This document shows, one piece after another, positions 1 through 5,419 of a DNA stretch of 5,419 nucleotides. The DNA is taken from contig DFYJ01000144.1 of assembly GCA_002383325.1 (NCBI GenBank), forward strand, positions 76,623 to 82,041. The letters are read 5' to 3'. Source of the DNA: Candidatus Aminicenantes bacterium UBA4085. Its GTDB lineage: Bacteria > Acidobacteriota > Aminicenantia > Aminicenantales > UBA4085. Numbering within the stretch: position 1 is the stretch's first letter; each line of letters starts with the position of its first letter. The position numbers were made by a program, and so were the translations under genes. The notes beneath the pieces are model-generated. The model was not told the origin of the DNA, ran no database searches, and saw nothing but the letters and a program-made list of their open reading frames with translations.

Positions 1-3
1 CAT
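1..3 (-). CDS. Start codon of the next operon gene, partial (product unknown)
   Basis: The minus strand reads a strong ribosome binding site, AAGGAG (16 down to 11), then 7 bases, then ATG at 3 down to 1. The site begins on the last base of the transporter stop codon. This is the expected geometry for a tightly coupled downstream gene, so a third operon gene most likely starts here and runs out of the window. Only its first codon is visible, so the product cannot be read. From family knowledge, transporters of this kind with a TetR gene are often followed by an outer-membrane lipoprotein-sorting (LolA-like) protein; that is a guess from context. Confidence 0.55.
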
Positions 4-16
4 GGAGAATCTCCTT
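4..16 (-). promoter_or_regulatory. Ribosome binding site of the downstream operon gene
   Basis: AAGGAG at 16 down to 11 lies 7 bases before the ATG at 3 down to 1 and overlaps the transporter TGA stop (18 down to 16) by one base. The core GGAGA is followed after one base by its complement TCTCC, so the site is a small inverted repeat. The arrangement suggests that ribosomes finishing the transporter feed the next gene. Confidence 0.6.
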
Positions 17-2889
17 CAGATCTTCTGGGCCGGGCGAAGGACCTTGGGCCGGACGACGAGCAGCGCCGCCGGCAGGAGGGTCATGGCCCCGACGAAGCAG
101 AGGAGCATCGACAGGACCATAACCCCGCCGAAGCTCCGCAGCAGGATGAACGAGGACAGGAGCAGGGTCGAGAAGCCCGCGGTCACCGCCGCCGTATTGG
201 ACAGCATGGCCCGGCCACGCTCCAGGAAAGCCAGCCGGATGGCCTCCCCGAGGACGTGCCCGGCCCGGACCTCCTCGGTGACGACATAGAGGAAATGGAT
301 GGTGTAGTCCACGCCCACGCCGATGGAGATCGATCCGGTCAGCATCGTGGCATAGTCGAGCGGGATGCGGGCTATGCCCAGCAGACCGTACGTCACCACC
401 GTGGCGAACGTGATCGGCAGGACGCTGAGCAGGCCCAGGACGACGCTCTTGCGCAGCACGATCATCAGGACCAGAGTGATGGCCATGGCCAGCAGGATCG
501 ACCGAATCTGGGACCGGAACAGCGAATCCGAGAGCTTGGTGGTCATGACGGGATATCCCGTCTGGTCGGCCCGCCTGAATTCAACCGGCTCCGCGCCCGC
601 CGGGGCGGCCGCGGCCGGGATTACCGCCAGGCCGTCAATCAGGTCATACAGGATCGCCGCCGCTCTCTTCTCGAAGGTCGACGAGCCCTTGGGGACGAGA
701 CTCATGAGCTCATCGCGCAAAAGCGTTTCCTGCAGGCTTTCCCGGGCTTCGCGGGCAATATAGGCAACCGAGACCGCCGCGTCCGCGGCCAGGTCCGGAT
801 CGTAGTCGGACGGCGGGAGGCTTTTTTTGAAGACAGCGACGGCCTCCGTCTCGGGAATGACGGCCTCGGCCGAGACCGCCGCGAGATCGGAGAGCCGCCC
901 GGCCATCGCTTCCAGCCGCGCCGGAGGCGCTTCAAACGGGAATGACGGCGCGAAGCAGAAGGCCCGGATCTTCTCCCCGACCGCCTGCGCCAGCCTGTCG
1001 GCGGGAAGCTTCTTGGCCAGAGCCGAAGCCAGGACATCCCTGATCGCCCCGGGCCGGGCGGCCGGGCGGCCGCCCTCCCCCGCCGCCCAGGACATCTCCT
1101 CGGCCAGGAAGGAGGCCTCGGCCGTCCGAACGGGCCCGGCCTGATCCGCCGACAGGGCTTTCAGCTCGACCCGGACGGGACGAAGGGCCTTTAAGCTCTT
1201 GAAGAAGGTCTCGGATTCGCCATAGACCTTCTCGCTGAAGGAGGTCGTGGAGTCGGAGATCTTGGAGAAGACGACCGTCCGGGTCCCGTCGGGCGTGATC
1301 AGTTGGGTCAGCTCCCCTCGGCCCTCCAGGAAGAGCCAAAGGCTTTCGACCGCCGGCTTGGTCTCCGGCAGGGCGGCCCGATCGTTCATCTGGTCATTGA
1401 GCTCCATGATGAGGTCCGGTATGCCCAGGGGCGGGCTGACGTCTTTGAGACTCGAAAGGAAGCTCTCGGCCCTCCGGATGATACGCAGCCGGGCCGGATC
1501 GCGAACGTCGTCCGCCTCGAAGAAGAGCGAATTGGGATAGGCGCCGTCGAAATGAAGGTTGGCCGCGTCCATGGCCCGCCGGGGCATGGAGCTGCGGGCA
1601 TAGAAGCCGGAGAAGCCGACTTCCCGCTTGATCCGGAAAACGCCCAGTCCGCCGACCGCCATCAGGGCGGCGAAAAAGGCCAGCGTCCAGCCCGGCTTGC
1701 GGACGACCCGGGCGGCGCCGGCCTCCAGAAGACGGGTCATCCGGACTCGGGACTTCGCGCCCCGGACGCTTCCAAAGTCGACCGCGGCGGCCAAGGCCGG
1801 AAGCAGCGTGACGGCCAGAACGACGGCGAAGAACAGGCCTAGCGCCGCGAAGGTCCCGAAGTCGGCGATCAAGCTCAGCTTGACGCCGCGGAAGGCCAGG
1901 AAGCCGATGAGGTCGGTGCCCGCGGCGTACAGGATCGGGGTCACCACGGCCGCGGTCGAAGCGATGACCATCGCTCGGCGGTCCCGGGCCGCGCGATCCC
2001 GATCCGCGTCGCAATCGCTGCGGATCTTGTTGACGACGTAAAGGCCGTAGGCCGAACCCAGGGCCAGGAGCAGGACCGGGATGGCCGGGGTGATGATGGT
2101 CATGGGCCGCCCCGTCCAGCCGATCAGACCGAACAGCCAGACGTTGGCCAGAACGACGACGAGCACCGGCGGCAGGAGGCCCTTCCAAGAGCGCAGGGTC
2201 AGGAACAGGATGAGGACGATGGCCATCAGCATGATCGGGATAAGGAAGACCAGGTCCCGCCGGGTGTAGAGGTTGATGAAGTGGCCATCACTGGGGGTGC
2301 CGGCGAAATAGAGCTCCATTCCGCCGCCCATATACCTCTCGGCCAAAGGGATGAGGACCTGCTCGACGGCATGAATGGTCTCGGTTTTGTCGCTGAGGAA
2401 GACGGATAGGGCAAACCACGTTCCGTCCCGCGATAAGACCTGGCCGACATAGCGGTCCTTAGCCAGGGCCGAAGCCCGCAGGGCATGGAGCGCCGCCGGG
2501 TCGGACGGGACGGAGTCCAGGAAGTCCCGGACCTCGATCCCGTCCTCCGTTTTCCGGATGTCCGCGACGTTGGACAGGGAGGTGACGCTGAAGATCTCCG
2601 GCCGGTCCTTGAGGGTGTCCGTCAGGTTCCGGATCTTTTGCAGCGTCTCCGGCGTGAAAACGCCGTCCTTCGGCCGGCCGATGACCAGCACGACGTTGTT
2701 GGAGGAGAAGGTCTTGGACGTCTCGTGGTAGAGGGCCAGCTGCGGGTCGTCCTTGGGCAGCCAGTCCGTCATCTTGTTGTAAAAGCGCAGGCGCGGAATC
2801 CCGGCCAGGGCGGCGACCGTAACCAGGCCGCAGGCGATCAGAACCGCCGTCTGGTGCCGGACGACCCAGGCGGTCCACTTCCTAGGCAC
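16..2889 (-). CDS. RND superfamily (MMPL-type) transporter
   Basis: This 957-residue inner-membrane protein has the duplicated RND layout: one helix (about 13-31), a periplasmic loop (32-211), five helices (about 212-367), a seventh helix (400-419), a second loop (420-794) and five last helices (795-946). The second half has the family signature GVGVDYTIHFLYVVTEE at 857-873, with Asp861-Tyr862 in the position of the proton-relay pair. The matching site in the first half reads GSAYG (278-282), keeping the Tyr but lacking the Asp. The family uses proton flow to move lipids or other hydrophobic molecules across or out of the membrane; the substrate here is unknown. The second loop is about twice the first and holds an Ala- and Glu-rich, probably helical stretch at about 586-768. 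The start is GTG at 2889: it overlaps the TetR gene by 8 bases, has GGAGG 6 bases upstream, and leads directly into helix 1. A hydrophobe exporter regulated by its TetR neighbour is the best reading. Confidence 0.9.
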   Translation of the reverse strand: MPRKWTAWVVRHQTAVLIACGLVTVAALAGIPRLRFYNKMTDWLPKDDPQLALYHETSKTFSSNNVVLVIGRPKDGVFTPETLQKIRNLTDTLKDRPEIFSVTSLSNVADIRKTEDGIEVRDFLDSVPSDPAALHALRASALAKDRYVGQVLSRDGTWFALSVFLSDKTETIHAVEQVLIPLAERYMGGGMELYFAGTPSDGHFINLYTRRDLVFLIPIMLMAIVLILFLTLRSWKGLLPPVLVVVLANVWLFGLIGWTGRPMTIITPAIPVLLLALGSAYGLYVVNKIRSDCDADRDRAARDRRAMVIASTAAVVTPILYAAGTDLIGFLAFRGVKLSLIADFGTFAALGLFFAVVLAVTLLPALAAAVDFGSVRGAKSRVRMTRLLEAGAARVVRKPGWTLAFFAALMAVGGLGVFRIKREVGFSGFYARSSMPRRAMDAANLHFDGAYPNSLFFEADDVRDPARLRIIRRAESFLSSLKDVSPPLGIPDLIMELNDQMNDRAALPETKPAVESLWLFLEGRGELTQLITPDGTRTVVFSKISDSTTSFSEKVYGESETFFKSLKALRPVRVELKALSADQAGPVRTAEASFLAEEMSWAAGEGGRPAARPGAIRDVLASALAKKLPADRLAQAVGEKIRAFCFAPSFPFEAPPARLEAMAGRLSDLAAVSAEAVIPETEAVAVFKKSLPPSDYDPDLAADAAVSVAYIAREARESLQETLLRDELMSLVPKGSSTFEKRAAAILYDLIDGLAVIPAAAAPAGAEPVEFRRADQTGYPVMTTKLSDSLFRSQIRSILLAMAITLVLMIVLRKSVVLGLLSVLPITFATVVTYGLLGIARIPLDYATMLTGSISIGVGVDYTIHFLYVVTEEVRAGHVLGEAIRLAFLERGRAMLSNTAAVTAGFSTLLLSSFILLRSFGGVMVLSMLLCFVGAMTLLPAALLVVRPKVLRPAQKI

Positions 2890-3511
2890 GGGAGGCCTCC
2901 CGGGACGGGATGCGCAAGGATCGCAGATACTCCTCGAAGAACGGCTTGGCCGTCGCCTTGTAGCTGCGGGCCCGCTCCTCGAACACGGTCCACAGGGTGA
3001 AGGTGGTATAGATGACGCCCAGGTACATCAGGGCGTTCCGGTCGGGATCGAGGTCGGGCCAGAAGACCTTCTCGGCCACGCCCTTCTCGATCACCGCCCG
3101 AATGCGATCCTTGAGATCGAGCGCGCAGTCCTTGAATTGACGGAACAAGTCGCGATCCTCGACATACAGCTCGTCGGAGAAGAGAATCCGGTAAATGCCC
3201 GGATATGCCTCCAGAAAAGTGACGACGAAACCGAACCAGGCCCGCAGGGACTCCTCGGGGCCGAGGCGGCGGCGGGCGATAGCCTGGTAATTGTCCTCGA
3301 TCATCCGGGAGGAAGAGCCGAGGAGAAGATGGAAAATGTCCGTCTTGGATTGGATGTGCTTGTAGAGGGCGCTCTCGGTGAAGCCGACCTCCTTGGCGAT
3401 GCGCTTGGTGGTCAGGCCGGTGATGCCGACCTTGTCGACCAGCCGCAAGACGGCCGTGACGATATCGGCCTTCCTCGGCTCCAGGATGGAAGCGAAAGCT
3501 TTCGATTTCAT
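2882..3511 (-). CDS. TetR/AcrR family transcriptional regulator
   Basis: This 209-residue protein has the size and order of a TetR repressor. Residues about 12-60 form the DNA-binding domain, with the typical pattern TTKRIAKEVG then ALYKHIQSK (34-43 and 48-56): helix-turn-helix followed by the conserved Tyr and Ser-Lys. The rest is a mostly helical ligand and dimerisation domain without recognisable specificity. I chose ATG 3511, with GGAG 4 bases upstream. An in-frame ATG at 3532 lies in the middle of the inverted repeat and only about 8 bases after the predicted transcription start, so it is unlikely. The gene is first in an operon with the RND transporter, which it overlaps by 8 bases. It probably represses its own operon through the palindrome just upstream and is released by a hydrophobic ligand related to the exporter substrate; the ligand is not deducible. 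Confidence 0.92.
   Translation of the reverse strand: MKSKAFASILEPRKADIVTAVLRLVDKVGITGLTTKRIAKEVGFTESALYKHIQSKTDIFHLLLGSSSRMIEDNYQAIARRRLGPEESLRAWFGFVVTFLEAYPGIYRILFSDELYVEDRDLFRQFKDCALDLKDRIRAVIEKGVAEKVFWPDLDPDRNALMYLGVIYTTFTLWTVFEERARSYKATAKPFFEEYLRSLRIPSREASRA
2889..2902 (-). promoter_or_regulatory. Transporter ribosome binding site inside a 14-bp perfect palindrome
   Basis: The bases CGGGAGGCCTCCCG form a perfect palindrome with no central spacer. On the minus strand the GGAGG in it is placed 6 bases before the GTG start of the transporter, and the last palindrome base is the G of that start codon. It lies within the 3' end of the TetR coding region. If the RNA folds, the CCUCCC arm could pair with the Shine-Dalgarno bases, so translation could depend on ribosomes arriving from the TetR gene. 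The coupling is inferred; only the palindrome and spacing are seen. Confidence 0.6.
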
Positions 3512-3519
3512 GGCTCTCC

Positions 3520-3541
3520 GGTGAGTGAGCATTCACTCACC
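3520..3541. promoter_or_regulatory. Candidate TetR operator (perfect inverted repeat)
   Basis: Two 9-base arms, GGTGAGTGA (3520-3528) and TCACTCACC (3533-3541), are exact reverse complements around a 4-base centre, GCAT. Size and symmetry fit the site of a TetR-family dimer. It sits between the predicted -10 box of the regulator promoter and its ATG, covering the predicted transcription start (about 3540) and ending directly before the ribosome binding site. Binding here should block the regulator-exporter operon. It is about 73 bases upstream of the predicted dehydrogenase transcription start, so direct repression of that gene is less obvious. Confidence 0.8.
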
Positions 3542-3546
3542 AGATC

Positions 3547-3575
3547 AGGGTAAGCCGGGACCGATCTTTTGTCAA
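3547..3575 (-). promoter_or_regulatory. Predicted sigma70-like promoter of the TetR-transporter operon
   Basis: On the minus strand a consensus -35 box, TTGACA (3575 down to 3570), is followed after 17 bases by a weak -10 box, TACCCT (3552 down to 3547). The predicted start near 3540 falls at the edge of the inverted repeat and gives a leader of about 29 bases to ATG 3511. The -10 box matches the consensus at only three positions, though these include the important first, second and last bases. Confidence 0.6.
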
Positions 3576-3596
3576 GAACCCCTTCTCTGCTATCAT
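3569..3596 (+). promoter_or_regulatory. Predicted sigma70-like promoter of the dehydrogenase
   Basis: A -35 box, TTGTCA (3569-3574, five of six consensus bases), is followed after 16 bases by TATCAT (3591-3596, five of six). Transcription would begin near 3603, leaving only about 13 bases before ATG 3616. The -35 box overlaps by five bases the -35 box of the divergent regulator promoter on the other strand. Confidence 0.6.
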
Positions 3597-3615
3597 CAGG
3601 AGCGAGGTGCCCATC

Positions 3616-4650
3616 ATGAAAGCCGCCGTCCTGACCGGAGTCCGCGCCGTCGAAGTCCGCGACCTTCCCGAGCCGAAGATCCAAGCCCCGGACGAAGTGC
3701 TGCTGAGGACGGCCGTAGCCGGACTGTGCGGCAGCGACCTGCACTACTTCATCGCCGATCGGGTCGGAAGCGAAAAGGTCCATTACCCGGCCGTTGTGGG
3801 CCACGAGGGTTCGGCCGTGGTCGAAGCCGTGGGACCGTCCGTGCGCAGCGTCAAGCCGGGCGATCGGGTCGCGATCGAGCCGGCCATCTCCTGCGGCGCC
3901 TGCGATCAGTGCCGGTCCGGCCGGCCCCACACCTGCCGGAAGGTCGGCTTCCTCGGCCATCCGGGCGAGAAGGACGGCTGCCTGGCCGAGCTCTTCACCA
4001 TGCCGGAGCGAAATCTCCTGCCTCTGTCCGATAAGCTGACCCCGACCGAGGCCATGCTGGCCGAGCCGCTTTCGATCGCCCTGCACGCGATTCAGCTCGG
4101 CGGCGGAAATCCGGGTCGTTCGATCGGCGTCCTGGGCACGGGCCCGATCGGGCTGTGCGTCATCATGGCCCTGAAGGCCGCGGGCATCACGGAGATTTAC
4201 GCCTCCGACCGCTCGGACGCCAGGGCCCGGGCTGCGCTGAAGGCAGGGGCGGCCTGGTCCTCCAACCCCGTCCGCGAGGACATCGTCAAGGAGATCATGG
4301 CCCGCCAGCCCCTCGGGCTGGAAGCGGTCTTCGAGGTCAGCGGGGACCCGGCCGCCATCGAGCAGGCGGTCGAGCTGGTCAAGCCGGGCGGGACGATCTA
4401 CCAGATCGGCATCCCCCTGGCCGAGCGGGTCGCCTACCCCATCGCCCGGCTGCGACGCAAAGAGATCGCGATCCGCAACGTCCGCCGGCAAAACCGCTGC
4501 CTGGAAAAGGCCCTGCTCCTCATCGAGAGCAAGCATATCGACCTGGCCTGGCTGGCCAGCCATACCTTCTCCATCGACGAGGCCCCGCGGGCCTTCGCCA
4601 CGGCTGCCGACCGCCTCGACGGCGTTCTAAAAGCCTCAATTCGGTTCTGA
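3616..4650 (+). CDS. Zinc-dependent medium-chain alcohol/polyol dehydrogenase
   Basis: This 344-residue protein belongs to the medium-chain dehydrogenase/reductase family, in the sorbitol/threonine dehydrogenase group, and is of normal length. The N-terminal catalytic domain carries likely catalytic-zinc ligands Cys38 (GLCGSDLHYF), His63-Glu64 (GHE) and Glu150 (AEPLSIALHA). The structural-zinc lobe has Cys93, Cys96, Cys99 and Cys107. The Rossmann fold has GTGPIG at 174-179, and Asp198 at the end of its second strand indicates NAD rather than NADP. The enzyme should oxidise a secondary alcohol, sugar alcohol or similar compound to the ketone in the cytoplasm; the substrate cannot be settled. 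ATG 3616 is preferred, with GAGG (3604-3607) 8 bases upstream and the usual MKAAV beginning. GTG 3607, three codons upstream in frame, has AGGAG 4 bases before it but would leave almost no leader. The gene stands alone, divergent from the TetR gene and convergent with the hydrolase. Confidence 0.92.
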   Translation: MKAAVLTGVRAVEVRDLPEPKIQAPDEVLLRTAVAGLCGSDLHYFIADRVGSEKVHYPAVVGHEGSAVVEAVGPSVRSVKPGDRVAIEPAISCGACDQCRSGRPHTCRKVGFLGHPGEKDGCLAELFTMPERNLLPLSDKLTPTEAMLAEPLSIALHAIQLGGGNPGRSIGVLGTGPIGLCVIMALKAAGITEIYASDRSDARARAALKAGAAWSSNPVREDIVKEIMARQPLGLEAVFEVSGDPAAIEQAVELVKPGGTIYQIGIPLAERVAYPIARLRRKEIAIRNVRRQNRCLEKALLLIESKHIDLAWLASHTFSIDEAPRAFATAADRLDGVLKASIRF

Positions 4651-4659
4651 AGCGTCCGG

Positions 4660-5419
4660 TCACTTGGCCTGCGGGGAGCCGAGGACGGCGGCGGCCAGCT
4701 CGAGGAGGATGCGCAGCGGGGACTTGCCGATGTCCTTCGGATAGCTGGTGTTGAGCTGGACGGCGACGGCCAGCTTGTGCTCGGGGAAGTACAGCATCTC
4801 GGTCAGGTAGCCGGGGAAGAACCCGCTGTGGCCCCAAGCGATCCCGTAATCGGTGGGCCGGACGATCACGCCCAAGCCGTATTTCGTGTCCCGGCCCAGC
4901 CGCGCCGGGACGGCTTCGTCGATCATGGTCTTGACCAGGCTGGGACGGAAGGCTTTCCCCTCGTAGAGAAGCTTGGCCCAGCGGGCCAGGTCGAGGGTCG
5001 TGCAGGCCAGCCCGCCGCCGGTCCACTCGAACTGCGGGTTGACGGCGAAGACGCCGTCCTTGATCATGGCGTCCGTCCCTCCGAAGGGATTCCCAGGGCC
5101 GGCGTAGCCCTGGGATAAGCCGGGGATCCGGCGGCTGTCGGAAGGGACGGTATCGGCAAGCTTGAGGGGACGGAGAACGCGCTTGCGCAGGAGCTTGTAA
5201 TAGGATGCCTTCCCCGCCTTCTCGATGATCAATCCCAGGACGATGTAATTGGTGTCCGAGTACTCCCAGCCCTGTCCGGGAGCGAAGGGAGGCTTCTTGT
5301 CCAGGATGTAGGAGAGCAGCTCCGCCGGCTTCCAGACCTTGAGCGGCTGCCGGGTCAGGTCGGCCGTGAAGGCGTCCTGGAACTCGTAGCGGACCAAGCC
5401 GCTGGTGTGGGTCATGAGG
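4660..5419 (-). CDS. Beta-lactamase-fold serine hydrolase, N-terminus outside window
   Basis: About 253 C-terminal residues of a class C beta-lactamase-like (Pfam Beta-lactamase, MEROPS S12-like) protein are present. The first visible residues, LMTHTSGL, are the family's conserved THTSG motif, so the Met at 5415 is internal and the gene continues past the right edge. The nucleophile motif SxxK lies upstream and is not visible. Counting from that Met, the second motif is YSDTNY (52-57), with Asp where many members have Asn, and the third motif is HSG (196-198), in the place of KTG. A GGLACTTLDLARW segment (133-145) is also typical. Members include esterases, D-aminopeptidases and penicillin-binding-like hydrolases, often exported; the KTG to HSG form argues against a true beta-lactamase. 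No signal peptide can be checked. Its stop lies 9 bases from the dehydrogenase stop, on the opposite strand. Confidence 0.9.
   Translation of the reverse strand, partial: LMTHTSGLVRYEFQDAFTADLTRQPLKVWKPAELLSYILDKKPPFAPGQGWEYSDTNYIVLGLIIEKAGKASYYKLLRKRVLRPLKLADTVPSDSRRIPGLSQGYAGPGNPFGGTDAMIKDGVFAVNPQFEWTGGGLACTTLDLARWAKLLYEGKAFRPSLVKTMIDEAVPARLGRDTKYGLGVIVRPTDYGIAWGHSGFFPGYLTEMLYFPEHKLAVAVQLNTSYPKDIGKSPLRILLELAAAVLGSPQAK

Noticed and set aside
256..945. Long open frames on the plus strand inside the transporter gene (for example 229 codons).
   Set aside because: They are rich in Arg, Gly, Asp and Gln, match no family, and lie opposite a clear RND transporter; long antisense frames are expected in GC-rich coding DNA.
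1064..1075. A 12-bp GC-only palindrome, GGGCGGCCGCCC, inside the transporter gene.
   Set aside because: It encodes a Gly/Arg/Pro/Ala linker (about residues 605-613) in very GC-rich sequence, where such palindromes arise easily; no regulatory role is indicated.
3530..3532. Upstream ATG for the TetR gene (7 codons longer).
   Set aside because: It lies in the centre of the candidate operator, has no good ribosome site, and is only about 8 bases after the predicted transcription start.
3607..3609. GTG as start of the dehydrogenase.
   Set aside because: AGGAG at 3598-3602 is well spaced for it, but the predicted transcript starts near 3603 and the family begins at MKAAV; it remains possible if the true promoter is elsewhere.
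3508..4563. A 351-codon minus-strand open frame opposite the dehydrogenase.
   Set aside because: It is the antisense shadow of a well-supported dehydrogenase with intact zinc and NAD motifs, has low-complexity composition, and would run through the divergent promoter region.
4640..4680. Bidirectional terminator between the convergent dehydrogenase and hydrolase genes.
   Set aside because: Only 9 bases separate the stop codons, and I see neither a convincing stem nor a T-run on either strand there.
1..5419. tRNA or rRNA genes, CRISPR arrays, insertion sequences or attachment sites.
   Set aside because: No repeated spacer pattern, transposase-like protein, terminal inverted repeats or structural RNA signature was seen; coding sequence covers nearly all of the window.

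Overview
The window is a GC-rich, densely coding piece of a bacterial chromosome. It holds four recognisable protein genes, the start codon of a fifth, and one short but informative regulatory intergenic region. Clear Shine-Dalgarno sequences and sigma70-like promoter hexamers are present. The transporter type points to a diderm bacterium. The lineage cannot be read from the sequence; a GC-rich group such as Acidobacteriota/Aminicenantes or a deltaproteobacterial relative is only a guess.

Layout: on the minus strand, a TetR/AcrR-type regulator (3511 down to 2882) overlaps by 8 bases a 957-residue RND/MMPL-type transporter (2889 down to 16). The transporter is followed at once by a ribosome binding site and the ATG of another gene leaving the left edge (3 down to 1). 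This looks like one operon: regulator, exporter, unknown third gene. On the plus strand, transcribed divergently from the regulator, lies a zinc-dependent NAD-type medium-chain dehydrogenase of the sorbitol/threonine dehydrogenase group (3616-4650). It ends 9 bases before the convergent end of a beta-lactamase-fold serine hydrolase on the minus strand (5419 down to 4660), whose N-terminal part is outside the window.

Regulation: the 104 bases between the regulator and dehydrogenase starts hold a perfect 9-bp-arm inverted repeat (3520-3541), a good candidate operator for the TetR protein. They also hold two back-to-back promoters whose -35 hexamers overlap on opposite strands (3570-3575 minus, 3569-3574 plus). 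The operator covers the predicted transcription start of the regulator operon, so autorepression with ligand-induced derepression of the exporter is the simplest model. The dehydrogenase may be affected only indirectly, through competition for the shared -35 DNA.

Nothing here is clearly a new biological system. The points most worth checking are the shared -35 promoter arrangement, the asymmetric transporter (missing Asp in the first half, long helical insert in the second periplasmic loop), and the repeated pattern in which ribosome binding sites of the operon lie inside small inverted repeats.
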